Positions 1-12,449 of a stretch of DNA of 64,000 nt are shown here, in pieces. This DNA is from Stratiolaelaps scimitus. Lineage: Eukaryota; Arthropoda; Arachnida; Mesostigmata; Laelapidae. The stretch's first letter is position 1. Every line of letters starts with the position of its first letter. Made by a program: the position numbers and the translations under genes. The notes under the pieces were generated by a model, which was given only the letters and a program-made list of their open reading frames with translations, was not told the origin of the DNA and searched no databases. The stretch covers positions 13,925,501-13,989,500 of the forward strand of contig JABWDB010000002.1 in NCBI GenBank assembly GCA_019614645.1, given 5' to 3'.

Positions 1-93
1 TTTTGAAAAATGCTCTGCCTCTATGCTCTCGTCGTGATTGCATGACACATCGTTATGTCATCGCAACTAATACGGACCAATAAGAAAGCGACG

Positions 94-97
<4 letters not shown>

Positions 98-127
<30 letters not shown>
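98..127. repeat. (TAA)n microsatellite
   Basis: Uninterrupted TAA trinucleotide repeat of about 30 bp. Confidence 0.95.
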
Positions 128-2837
128 GCTACAGCCACACTTGATCATGGGACAGGGATATAATGAGCTCGTTAACAATATTTACTCATGTGTGGCCCAA
201 TATATCAATAAGTATAATAGTCATAATTATCATATACCAACTCGCACCAAGATCAATACAACGGATAGTGGCACAGGGAATACAGACATGTTTTCCCAAC
301 GTATAGTAGAAAGAGTTAAGGAAAAGAGGACAAATTCAATGTATGTTCGTTAAAACGTAAACAGCGACCAAAGACTTGCATTCAAAACTGGCCGACGGCT
401 TGAACACGCTACGCGACCTATGCACAGCTCGTGTAAATGGCGAAAAGAACACTGAGTTTTGTGCAACTGGATTCTCCTGCATCGTCAACCGCCTGCCAAG
501 CGTGGGTTGTTGGTGGGATAATTCAGGACCAACAGCGGTATAGACTCTATGGACGAAATTGAACGACGTAGCATCGTAAATGACGAATAATGCACTACAC
601 AGAGCACATAATGAAAGCGAGAGCAGGAACAAATGGAATATTGTAATGTCTGTCGAAACTAAAGCTTGTTCACCGTGTCCGCATTCATACGATATATATA
701 TATATATATACGATGTATGATAGTTTATATTGAATGAACAGCCATCATGGTAACATGTGATGGTCAAAATATGGGAGTAATCATATAATCATATTCGACA
801 TAATCGACAAGATTAGGACAGACATCCTTATCCACGCACATGTCCATACAAGCTACGGATTGATCAATGAAAAGATGCACACTCTTCTCTGTTCATCATA
901 TTTCGTGAGATACTCGAACCAACTCATTCAGCAATTGACTGTGTTCGTATGGGTTTTAGTTACAGGGAGACAGAGAGAGAGAGAGAGCGAGAAAAGCGTT
1001 CTCTTTGAGTGACCTGGCGACGTCTGTATAAACTCGTAGTTGTCTCGTCTTTCGGTGTATATCGGTGTGCTCAAATTAAGTGGATTTGCGAGGATGTCTA
1101 TGTGTGTACGTCTTAACCGATAGCCAGTTCATGAACCGTGGATCAGGCGATCTTGATCGATGAAAACCGCACATGTGCGTCTCTAACCATGTTTTGCTGG
1201 CTTACATCGTGGTGTTTAGCTTATCTGCATTGTTCCCAATGACGTGCCTCGGCGACCAATATTCCTGTGTCCGTTGAGACTCCCTGTCATTCAACGTTGC
1301 ATTAATGAGTGCGGCGAAGATCGACTCATTAGACATTCGACAGACCCCCGTTTTTCCATGCGATCATCATTTAGGCACAACATCCCTGCACAGGTCTGCT
1401 GATGTAAACAATAATTTTCAGCAGTTGAACGCGTGTCCAGATGCACATCTGCACGAACGCATGGATACGTTCATGGGTTCAGTCGTAGACTACCGAGGGA
1501 AATCGATCGGGCAAGCTTTTCCCAACTCTCGTTGGTAGCGTGGCATTGAGATGATGGCCATTTTTTGTTGCTGTTGTTGCTGTTTGTTTTTTGGATTTCT
1601 AAGAAACAGGGATTTTTCTGTATGGTACTGTAGGGATCGTTAGTGCTATCTATTCCCGACGTAGCTAAACGTGTGTTATTCGCTCTGCGGCTTGTTTCTT
1701 TCGGCATTCATTCATTAAGTATTCATTAAATAATTTTTGCTTCCCAAGATATGCTTATCAAGGCACGAATTAATTTCATAGAGTGGGTCATCATTCATTG
1801 CTGTCGCGGTCATTGCCTCTGTGTTGTTGTTGTTGCTGTTGCTGCTCTGGCATAAATGCCGAGCATGAACTCAATTTCGTTCTGTGACAAGATGAGCGCA
1901 GCCGGCATGTGCTGCTATCGCCGATATTTACAATAATCAGCAGGCAATTCTCTATTTGATATTCTGCAAACTCGTAGTGTTATCCGCTATTTGTTTTGCT
2001 TGACCGTTATTCGTTTAGTTCGTCATGTTAGTTACTTGTCGCCGGGCCGAGTTTCCCTTGTGCGAGGTGTACCGTATATTGTGCACGCGTATACGAGTGT
2101 ATACGTCACGTGCAATACGAGTTTGCCCATTGCAGCTGTTCGATTGTTCGCTCTCTATCTCTCTCTCTCTCTGACTCGGCTGTTCCCAGGGAAACAGACT
2201 GAGCTGCAGTGTCCCTTTCTCCAAGGTGCGTGTATATGTGCGTACGTGCGTAAGGAGCTGTGAAAAACCATGTGCTCATCCGATCCTCTCCCGGTGTAAT
2301 AAATGCAGTAAACCGAAATTTATTGCATTTATTTATCGACATATCATCGATCAAGTGTTTGTCATTCGCGATTTGCTTACTGCCGCTACTGCTCTGGTGT
2401 TTCATGTAGCGACGATGTGTGCGGGTGAGAGGGAGTGCGCATGTTTGAAACTTGCCGCACAGTGGGCATCACTTACGAACAGCTATGATGCTTTTCCCGG
2501 TGGGGCATCTCGTTGTGATTAGAGAGCGCATCGTAAATAGGGCTCGATCCGACAGTCGGCGACCCACTAGCAGATGAGTGAGACCAGCGTATGTGTCAAC
2601 ATTTGATTACACTGGTCGATCATGTCATAAATCTATCCGCTCAATATTGAAATTCATAGGAATCCCCGTCCCTGTCAAAGCATACATAAGTGCGTCACAG
2701 CTTAGAACGCAAACAATTTTCACGTGTGATTCGATCCGCTCCAAATACTGAGGCACACCCAAACATTAAACGAATATTGAAATGATTCCATATGAATTTC
2801 GTATCCTCTGGTCTACCAAACCGTGGTCCCAAAATAC

Positions 2838-2859
2838 TAATAATAATAATAATAATAAT
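2838..2859. repeat. (TAA)n microsatellite
   Basis: Short uninterrupted TAA trinucleotide repeat in AT-rich non-coding DNA. Confidence 0.9.
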
Positions 2860-5262
2860 TAGCTAATGAAGCGTCAACATCCTCTGACACCATACATTAT
2901 TTTACTAATTGTATTTAAAAAAAAACAATGTATATACAGAAATTGTTTGATTTCGTGGAAATATTCTAAATATTGATTGCATTCAATAGACGCTGAGAAT
3001 TTGACACACTTTTTCACGAATATCCATTTTTATCAGTGTATATTATACAGCTAGTTTATGATGATCCATGTGCAAACATATATTTCACATGGATACCAAG
3101 CAATCCATTAATTCATCAATAATAACTGTTATCGATATGCGATAAATGAAGAGAGTTTAATTTTATGAATTTTTAAGATTAACATTTTATCATCATTTTT
3201 TTAATAATCATGTTCGATGCAGGTTGTTGTTGTTGTTGTTGTTTCTTTTTGTCGCCATCTCATAGGTAATTAATTAATGTCGCCACTAATGTGCCGATGC
3301 ATTTCGTTATTTTGTCCATATACACAAACACACACACACAGTCTTACGTACCTATCGACATATAATTTACAGCACTCGTTACACAACGTTCGTCGTCACA
3401 TCTATTCCACGGCGTTTTTCTCTCGCTTAATTAACACGAGTGTGCGACAGCTCGGTCTGCGAACATTTTAAATAGGCCTACTATAGTATTGTCCGAGTTC
3501 CGCATTTGTTTGACGTCTTTTATTCGTGCCAGCATCTCATTCGCGTATTCCACTTTCTTCTCTCAGACACCGACAGGCATTCATGCATTCATCCAATCAA
3601 TCAGTCAATTTACACATGCAAATACACACACACACACACACACTTTCGCCATTTCATCGACGTAATTACCGCGGCTCTGTCATTTCATCCATAGATCTTG
3701 CTCTTAGTGTTCCGTCTCTCTCACGCTCTCTCTTATCCTCTTAGGTTTCTCAAGAGTGCCCTTCCGCGAGGTGTTGTGCCTACTGTATATCCTGTGTACT
3801 TCCTGCAATCATGTTGATTTTTTGTCAGTTGTTTGAATTGTTACTAGCAGCATCATCAGCATGGTCATCACCACATATTTATTAGCATTGTACACTGTAC
3901 GAATGCTGCTTATAAAAATAGAGATATTATTATCTCGCCTCCTATGTGAATTTATCATTAGTAGACTATTATTACTATTATTATCATTTTAATTATTGTT
4001 ACTGTTGTGGGCTGGTGTGTGCATTTTAGTCGTTCACGTTCTTGTATTATTTTTGCTTTTGAAGAAATCCGAAAAATTGTATGGGATACATCGATAGATA
4101 TGGGACATATGTATAACTTGTCGCGGGGTGTTGGCGGGAGTAGAAATATTCGTTATTGTCGATCGGCTTCGTTCTGCTTAGTGATCAATCGAGCTGTCAC
4201 TGATCTCCTCAATTGTTGGGCTCTCGATCTCGACACAGAGATTGCTGGATCATTAGAGGACTATGATGCAACTTGCTGGGCTGCTCTCGGGTGAATGTAT
4301 CGGCAACGAGGAAAAAGCCTCGGTTAGAAAAACCGCCGAGGCGCGTGTGCGACAAGAGGTGCATGCGCGAACCAATAATCACGCGTTTTGAAACAACCGA
4401 GAATCAGAGCAGTTGCAAGAGGTGCTTGTGCTGATAGAAGAATTTGGAGACGTCTTAATAATCATTTGATAGTGTGATTATGTTAATAAACGTCTGTGGG
4501 AGATGGGGAAGATCTTGCGTTTTGCGACGTTGTCTTCGCAGCGTGGCATAATGTCATCATCATCATTATCATTAATTGTCGTAGAGAAATTGTTTTGCAA
4601 AAAGAATGACGGCCGATCAAATCGAGAGCAGGGTCTCTAAATGTCACCACGAAAGTGTGGCGATGAAAATGAGCTTCGAGCGGACTCGGATTCTGGTGGG
4701 AGGTTCAGGGGCTGTTCAGTGATACAATTCGCTCAGCTGACCGAATCGAATTATCTGCTGTTCTTGCATTATCGCCAAAGATAACAAGATCATTATCACG
4801 CCACTATACGGTCAGCATTACTAATGGGATATTTTATGGTCATTTCACTAATATATATATATGCCTTTATTACTCTTGCAGTATATCGTTATTTACTATG
4901 TACTTTTGTGAGATTGATGCTATTGTCGTGTCATCGTTGTTGTGTATTATGAACACTTTACATCTTCATTGCTGTTATTGTTGTCGTTTATCCTTTCGAA
5001 ACTATTATTAAGGTACGTTCGGTGTTGAGCTCGTTGGGGAACATGTCGTCGTCTGCGGCCACCCCCTCAATATCGGCTGCTGCTGAAGAAGTCTGGTCTG
5101 TGTGCATTATGAGTGTTTGTTATACCACTGCTGAAAATGACTGACAACTGCGCCCTAGCCTCTCTGTCCCGTTCACCAAAAAAAAAAAGATGACCTCGAT
5201 GAAGCGCAACCCGCCTGCAGTGTCTTGCTGCTTATGCAGGCCTCTTCTTCGAGTGACCGACA

Positions 5263-5463
5263 ATGCTACTACTACTGCTGCTGCTATCGCGTTCGTTGGG
5301 AGGGCATCCCATGATGGTCTGGCAATACACTAAGGACTCCCTGCGGCTCCCTGCAGAAGCGGAAGGAGCTAACAGCAACAACAGTAGCCAAGGGGTCGGC
5401 CAGCGGAAGCAGCTGGCGCCCCACAGACTCCTAGAGACCGTGCTTGCACTTGTTCAAGAGCAG
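5263..5463 (+). CDS. Candidate coding exon, unknown protein
   Basis: An open frame from ATG 5263 (or the better-placed ATGs at 5311/5314) to the donor GAGCAG|GTGAGC at 5463. After a Leu run encoded by a CTA/CTG repeat it reads MMVWQYTKDSLRLPAEAEG, then an Asn/Ser-rich linker, then QLAPHRLLETVLALVQEQ, which could form an amphipathic helix. A TGA lies in frame just upstream, so it would be an initiating exon. A (TA)n tract starts 24 nt into the supposed intron. I do not recognise the protein. Confidence 0.3.
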
Positions 5464-5484
5464 GTGAGCTTTCTTTGTGTCTGT

Positions 5485-5487
<3 letters not shown>

Positions 5488-5519
<32 letters not shown>
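5488..5519. repeat. (TA)n microsatellite
   Basis: A 32-bp TA repeat just downstream of the donor of the candidate exon ending at 5463. Confidence 0.95.
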
Positions 5520-5520
<1 letters not shown>

Positions 5521-5539
5521 GAGTGTACGCGTGTGTGAG

Positions 5540-8240
5540 AGCCTGTTTGTAATTGTATCGCCTATTTGGGTGTGCATGTTTGTGTAGCGGTGAATTTATC
5601 TGAACGATGCGCCGTCAGCTGCCAAAGTGATGCTTCCCACAGAGGCGCACCGTCTCATACTGCGGTGCGCGAACGATTTACTGTCGTCGAGTCGGCTCGT
5701 ACATGGAGCCCCCCACGTGATAGCATGGATCAGCATATCGATATCTGTGCGCTGTTCCTTGCTGCCACGGAACGGGAATCCCATTTCCTGTTCTGCGGTG
5801 GTGGCAATCTCGGCTATTGAGGCGTAGCTAACGCTCTCACGTATGTTAATTTTCTCTGTTCGCGTGATTTTCGTTCACTATCCACAGCAGTTCGATCCTT
5901 TGTATGATTCTATTGTAGTTCAACACAGGTCATCTATGTATGTTGCCATGCTTCAAAGTGGCGAAGCCATTTCGCTGACTGCACATTTTTTGTTATAGTT
6001 CATTAATGGAACACACAATGGCATGATCGTTACTATAGGCCAATCGCTTATGTCGTATTTTGACGACTCTACCCATTAGAGACTCCACCAGACTTCAGCG
6101 AGATGTAAGAACGGTATAAGCAGATCTATAAGAGTTTATTATTATTATTATTATTATTATGTATACACGCGTTCAGCAATTATGCCCTCAAAGCATCCCC
6201 AATATTCTAGCACGCCATCACACCGATCAGATATATCGCATTGAACAACCATGATACTTTTGTTAAGTGCCATTGCCGGCTCTCAGCAAATCATCCAATC
6301 GCATCCGATCAAGATGAGCCGTCTTTCAGATCTCGAATCGTTCGACAAAGAGTGGGTCAATAAACAACAAAAAATACTAAAGTAACAATTACATGAGCTT
6401 GATATAAATTGTTCGATACTAAAGCCATACATCACGGTGAAATCAATGTAAAGTATATGGACACTAGCAAGCATCATGAACATAGGTCATATATCTATTC
6501 CGCTGTAATCGAGTAACACCAAAGAGCACGCAATTATCATCTAGCAGCGAATATATACACAGTTTGCACAAATGATTGTTATTGTTATTATTATTACCAG
6601 CTAAAACTATATAAATATCGTCTATCGAAGATTCTATTTACTACGTAGATACTCGGCAAAAAGGTCTACTAACTCATATATATATATATATATATATACT
6701 TTTCCTCATCTAGATGTGTATACGCTGCGCAGATTTGATGACGAAACATTTAGAAAAATAGCTAGTTAACGAAATATGACAACAACAAAAAAAGTTAAAC
6801 CTAAACGATCATCTCATGTTTTATATATATATATATATACCTGTATAATTATGTGCCTATGCGATACCAGCGCCAGACTAAAATCACGGTGGGGCATTAA
6901 TTGGTACTCCAATGTTACTCGGTGTGTTTTTTATGGACATTCCCTGTAACCAAGCTGTACACCATTACGACGTTGTTTTGCTTAAAGCGACGACAGCCAT
7001 TTTTTCTTTATATATATATATTTGCCTATACTTAAACCTGGAGATTTTTATCAATGCAGACTGTACCAAACGACTATAACGTAATTGAACGCTCAATTAT
7101 ACATTCTATTATATTTATATGGCTAGAAGCAGAGCAAGTAGACCCCGCCCTTTCATCCGAACCGCTTTCAACGGTGGTAACCACTCCCGGTGGGCTGCAT
7201 CCGCCGCGGCAACTCTACGAATATGGTAACTGCTAGTACACTTAGGTTGTGATTGTGGCCATATCTCGACGACAGAGAATCCTTGACGGCGGGGCGTAAC
7301 TTCCCTACTCGTGATGCAATCCCCATCTCGGCGCACGTGGTCATCTCAGATCATTCTATATTGACAGTATCTCACACTGGGAGAGCGAGTCATCTAATCG
7401 GTGGCCGGTGACATTAGTCTCTCGCATATTGAATGCATCATCAGTATCATTTTGTTTATTCGCTCACTTGCCGTATGACCAAACCATTGGCCACGAACGT
7501 AGTTCGGCCTACTGTGTGTGTTCTGCGCGTTACATTTTTGTGTCTGTTGTTGTTGTTGTTGTGTGATGATGGTGGTGCTGTGGTGGTGTCTGTGTTGCGG
7601 CTCCTGAATGTTCTCTATTTCATTTCTGTGTACTACCTTCCTCTCTCTCTCTGTCTCCATTTTGACTGAGACTGTCGCGAGTTAGACAATAGTGCTGCTC
7701 GATCAACAATAATTCACCACCGTCCGTGTTATGTGTTCCGTTGAGGCTCCAACTCCAAACTCAGCTGCCGCTACAACTGACTAGAAGATGAGTTGACGAC
7801 AACCGGCAACCACGTTGCCTATCGACAACTGGTTGCCATCAATCAGCTACTCCTCAATCATTCACACATCAAGCGCACACAGACACACAGGATTTCATAC
7901 ACGTTTGCACTCAGAAACGCTCATATCATTCGCGTACATTTACCTCTCTCTCTCTCTCTATCTCTTTCGCTTTTCGGGGCCCCACATTGTTGCTATTATT
8001 GTTACTGTTGTGCTTATAGATGTTGCCCTCGTTGCAACAGCGACTGTGTACCTCCGTACGCAGTTCCATACATGACAGCGTTATCAACAATATCCTCATC
8101 ATCATCATTGTTGTTGTCCTTCGTCATCTTCCTCTGCGATAGTGGATCCCTAGTAACAATACGCGTTTTCCCCGCATTCGACACACATACATCCTACAAG
8201 CACGCGCGCATAGTGTACAGACACACACACGATTTCGGCG
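5540..8240. other. Non-coding stretch, no recognised gene
   Basis: Several (TA)n tracts (around 6680, 6820, 7010) and short frames. A frame ending at 5827 reads protein-like (LPTEAHRLILRCANDLL) but has no supporting splice signal. Confidence 0.5.
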
Positions 8241-8380
8241 ATGCGTAAGCCCAACCGCCCAAGCCACCACAGAAAGCCGCTAGAGGACAGCAACAAGCGT
8301 CTGTTGATCTTGTTGCTCCCCTGTGCGTTCGTCCTCTTCTGTGGGACTTTTATCACCTCATCCAGTTTCGTCAGTTACAG
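8241..8380 (+). CDS. Candidate first coding exon of a type II membrane protein
   Basis: ATG at 8241 opens 46 codons plus two bases, ending at a strong donor (TTACAG|GTAAGC). The product has a basic cytosolic tail (MRKPNRPSHHRKP, then SNKR), followed by one hydrophobic anchor (LLILLLPCAFVLFCGTFI) and a short Ser-rich stretch. This is the layout of Golgi glycosyltransferases and sulfotransferases. No following exon was recognised on the plus strand before UGCG, which lies on the opposite strand, so the family is unknown. The assignment rests on the reading frame, anchor and donor only. Confidence 0.4.
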
Positions 8381-10170
8381 GTAAGCAACTGGCTAAGCAG
8401 TGACGATTCGCCCCAGGGTGGGTCTGATCCTATTCGGCGGTTTTTATTCGCGTTGACATTATTCCCTTGTTCATGAAACGTCCAAGCTCATTCAGTAGCA
8501 GCTGTTCCCGCTGTGTTCTTGATGTATCTGCCGATACGACATGGGGGGCGGTTGGTTTGTTGCTCACATAAAGAATAGCAGTGGTATCATCCATAGAATC
8601 TCTTTGTCTCTCTCTCGCTCTCTTCTAATAATCGTAATATTAATAGTAATGATAATACTATAAATAAATACTATAATAATAATAATAATAATAATAGTCA
8701 TCATAATAGCAATTACCTTCATAATCGTAATACCTTATTAATGCTAATCATATTAATTGGTTTTCAGCTCTCTGTCCTTCTCGATCTCAGTTTTTTCGCC
8801 GTTTTCGAGTCTCAGTTAGTCCATCTATCAGGTTTCTTTTCACACGCTTCGTATACGAAGACAGAAGAAGATATTCCTCCCCGACATCATCTTCATCATA
8901 ATCTAACCTTAATCATAGTTGTAATAGGCTCACACATTCTTATGTAGTTATATAATATATAATATGCTCATATAGATGTTTATAGACAGGATGGCATGCA
9001 TACATCGCTTTCATTCTTCACGGCATTAACTAAGATTCCAGCTATCACTAAAAAGGATAATAATATATTAAATAAGCGTCGCGCCATCGTTGTCTCTAGT
9101 TCACTGTCTCTACATCTCTCTCTCTCTCTCGCACTGATTTCTGTCATATGAGTCACATCCATAATAGTCCACATCATCGCCACTCGCTTGCTCCGTTTCG
9201 ACGATTAAATACAGATACCGGCCTAATTAGTCCTCGTGACCGGCCCAGCCTGAACGTCCTATACTCTAATCCAATCATATGTTCGTTCATCCGTTCTCTC
9301 GTTTTTAACAGTAGCCTAGTACATTACTCTACATACATATATATATATATCATTATCATTATCATCATAGTCGTAATAGTTTCGTCGAAGTAGTACAAAC
9401 GCTATCTACAAAATCTAAGTGTGCTATTCGTCTATTTATCGTCATCTACTCTTTGGTAGAAAAGTTGGCCTCTCCCCTCGTTAACATCATCCCGTGCCGA
9501 TCCCGTCATCACCATCTCCATTCACAGTCATCGCTGCCCTACTCCTCCTCCTCGTCACCCTCCACCTCGAGCTCGTCGTCCTCAATACTACTTAATAATA
9601 ATAACTAGTAATGCTGCTTGCTACTGGCGTACGCCTATTCGTCATTCGATTCTGCATCTCCGCGTTCCCTTCACGTAACACGTCTGTCGTTCTGTGGTTC
9701 TTCCCATCCTCACTGATCATCTTCGTCTCGTCGACAACTTAACGGATGGATGAGTGAATGAATAATGAATTAATGCGAACACGAAATCGATAGGTTGATG
9801 AGTCACAACGACAATCGGACAATCGTCGCGCGGCGTTTATACTTCTTCTTCTTTTTTTCCCCCCCATAGTTGTAGTTGTAGTAGCAGCAGTAGTAATACT
9901 ATTAGCTACTAGAATCGTACACATGTATATATGGATCTTTCACACTGCTGCGCGACGAGGTGCTGAAGTGCCGTTATGTATTGTAAGTATGCGATAGCTA
10001 TACAGAGACGCGTGCCGCTTGCAGCAACGTCCTTAACGGTAGGTTTCGTAGTTCTAGTGTCCAGGTGCGTGCGCCGAAGCCTTTTCGGGGGCGCCTTCGT
10101 AACTTATCCATCTTTGTTATCTGTGTGTCTCTCTCTCTCTCTCGCGCTCGCCTCTTTCGACACGTGAGAT

Positions 10171-10176
10171 TTTATT
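10171..10176 (-). terminator. Possible poly(A) signal for UGCG
   Basis: AATAAA on the minus strand, about 265 nt past the UGCG stop codon. Position and orientation fit. Short A/T hexamers are common here, so it is only a candidate. Confidence 0.35.
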
Positions 10177-10214
10177 ACTATAATCACCCCCCTCCCCCAC
10201 CCGGCACGGGATTG

Positions 10215-10354
10215 ATGGGCACATGGAATTCGACGACGTCACAATCAGCGTCGGCAGCAGCCGTCGTCCTGCGATCCAGTTCGATCCGCAGTGATTTAGA
10301 GCAACAGCGGTTTTGCCTGCGGGCCTCGCTGTTCGTCCTGCTGCTGCCTTTTGT
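10215..10354 (+). CDS. Weak candidate first exon ending in a hydrophobic stretch
   Basis: ATG at 10215, 46 codons plus two bases, then donor-like TTTGT|GTAAGG. It is Ser/Ala-rich and ends FCLRASLFVLLLPF. Length and phase equal those of the exon at 8241, but it lies opposite the UGCG 3'UTR and may be fortuitous. Confidence 0.18.
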
Positions 10355-10439
10355 GTAAGGCGAACCACGGTGGAAGAAACCGGTGGACCACACCGCGTAT
10401 CGTCGATGAGTACGAACAGAGCATGATGCACATGCCGCG

Positions 10440-10805
10440 CTAACATTTCCCTCGGTTGCTGTTGAGGTCGAGTTCATCGGATAAGACAATAGCAGCTTTG
10501 TCGCTTCGGTCGAGAGACTTTTCCGTGTCGGAACTGCCTTTCATACCGTGGCTGCTCGGCGCCACCTTGCCGCCGTTACAGCTGTTATTGTTGATGATAT
10601 TGTGAAGGGTTAACGTGGGCGGCTTATGCGGTCGCTGGAAGCTCATAATCTCCTGAACCTGGCCGCCCCACGACAGGCGGTAGGTGCCAGCTCGCCACCG
10701 AATTGTGGGGTCCCACAAGGCCTGACAGAATAAATAGAGCGCTCCGAACTCGCGGAACGACCACGCTATGACGAACTCCCACTTCGAGAAGGGCAGCATG
10801 CCGTT
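10440..10805 (-). CDS. UGCG: UGCG terminal exon with extended C-terminal tail
   Basis: The acceptor is CTTTCACAG. Reads [39 protein letters not shown], then a tail of about 65 residues rich in Asn, Ser, Lys and Asp, ending in TAG. Vertebrate family members stop shortly after the GG block, so the tail is an extension. Confidence 0.9.
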   Translation of the reverse strand, partial: NGMLPFSKWEFVIAWSFREFGALYLFCQALWDPTIRWRAGTYRLSWGGQVQEIMSFQRPHKPPTLTLHNIINNNSCNGGKVAPSSHGMKGSSDTEKSLDRSDKAAIVLSDELDLNSNRGKC

Positions 10806-11587
10806 CTGTGAAAGATTGAACGACAAACAGCAATGAAAACAACGAGTTGTATTATATTCATATGTTGACTAATTGATGATGATTGTAGGCTGGTTATTTT
10901 GGTCTATCATCGATCATGTTCGAATCACATGGGACTAAATTGGCCGTCAGTACAATACACATATATGTATGAACCGTGAAGCGGTCCCGAACAAATGGTA
11001 CTACCCTCTAACAGAGTGCAGAGGGTTGACGCGCGAAACCAGCGGGCAATAAGATCACTTATAATTGTTAGGTACCATTGCCATCTCTATCGATGAGCCA
11101 CTGCATTGGTGTTTCCCCACAGTCGGTTATTTATACCCTGTGGCGACCTGTTCTGGTTAAGTTTCGTACCTGGACGATGCACAGTAGCATCCAATCGAGC
11201 AGGAACCAGATGAGCGAGTGTATGAGGTAGACAGCGAAGACGTCCCAGCCAAATAGCACCGAGGTGGACCACGCTACGCACATGCCGAGCAGCATACACT
11301 CCGACAACGGCTCGAGGATAATCAGATGGGGCAGCATAGCGAACCGTAGTTTAGACCAGCGCGTCAGTCTTTGCTGGAACAGAACTACATCACAGGTCCC
11401 ACTGTTCTGCCATGCTGGCTGAGACGAAACGCTAATTTTCCAGCCCCTGAAAATCGCGGTCGATGTCGATCGATGTGACGTTGTCGAATGACACATCCAC
11501 CGGCAGACGTGAAATAAACAACATATGAGAGCGTAGAAATAGAAATCATGATGTTAGTGACAGCTGTTAGCTCAATATGTACAATCA

Positions 11588-11625
<38 letters not shown>

Positions 11626-12413
11626 GTTATTATTAGCAACATAACAATCCTACAATCGTGAAATATGATCACAATGTGATTCATACATTGCTCTCTACAA
11701 TACTGGCTCGCTTATGAATATTTTCATTCATATTGTCGTTCCCCGTAGATTGCAATTTTTTGTTGTAACCAAATTCGATTACTTCCTTCAGCAGTTACTT
11801 GCTCGTCCACACTCGCTCACATCGGAGATGCCGAGTATATCTGGAAGGAAAACCGATAGCCTTATATATTTCTTGTACAACATGACGTACCGATCAACAA
11901 ATGTCTTCGCGAAGAAGTAGTCTTCAGCCAGATACTGGGAGAAGGCTTGCATGCCGCCAACCTTATCGAGGATGTCTTTCCTCATCAAGGCCGACATCCC
12001 TGTGGCGCAGTTCACGCCTAGCAGGTCGGAGCAAAGGTAGATCCGCGCGTGCGCCGTTCCGAAATAGACCTATGAAAAGGAAGTATTCAACGACACGTAA
12101 TTATAGGCTGGTGTAATTGCTACGTCGGTGCTGCCGCATCGACTCTTGAGGGGAAGTTGAAACAGTTCATACGGTTCATTTGCATTGCCTCATAGAGCAT
12201 ACACGTTTATAATTATATAATACATCACAAAGTATTTCGGTTTATTGACGAAACTTTTGCAGTTTGTTTCTACAACGCGCAAGTTCATGATATGTCACCA
12301 GGTCGGGGGTCTCGAACCGGCGGCTTCCGGTTTTTTACCGCCAGAGACTTAGCCATATACGCCAGCGTGTTAACTATGAAATTACTGATAAGAATTCTAA
12401 TACATAATATGCA

Positions 12414-12449
<36 letters not shown>

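Larger units (their letters stand above)
1..5262. other. Non-coding stretch, no recognised gene
   Basis: AT-rich DNA with many simple repeats (TAA, TA, GA near 970-990, CA near 3327 and 3629, GTT near 3227) and only short frames (under 145 codons, none resembling a family). Nothing else seen. Confidence 0.6.
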
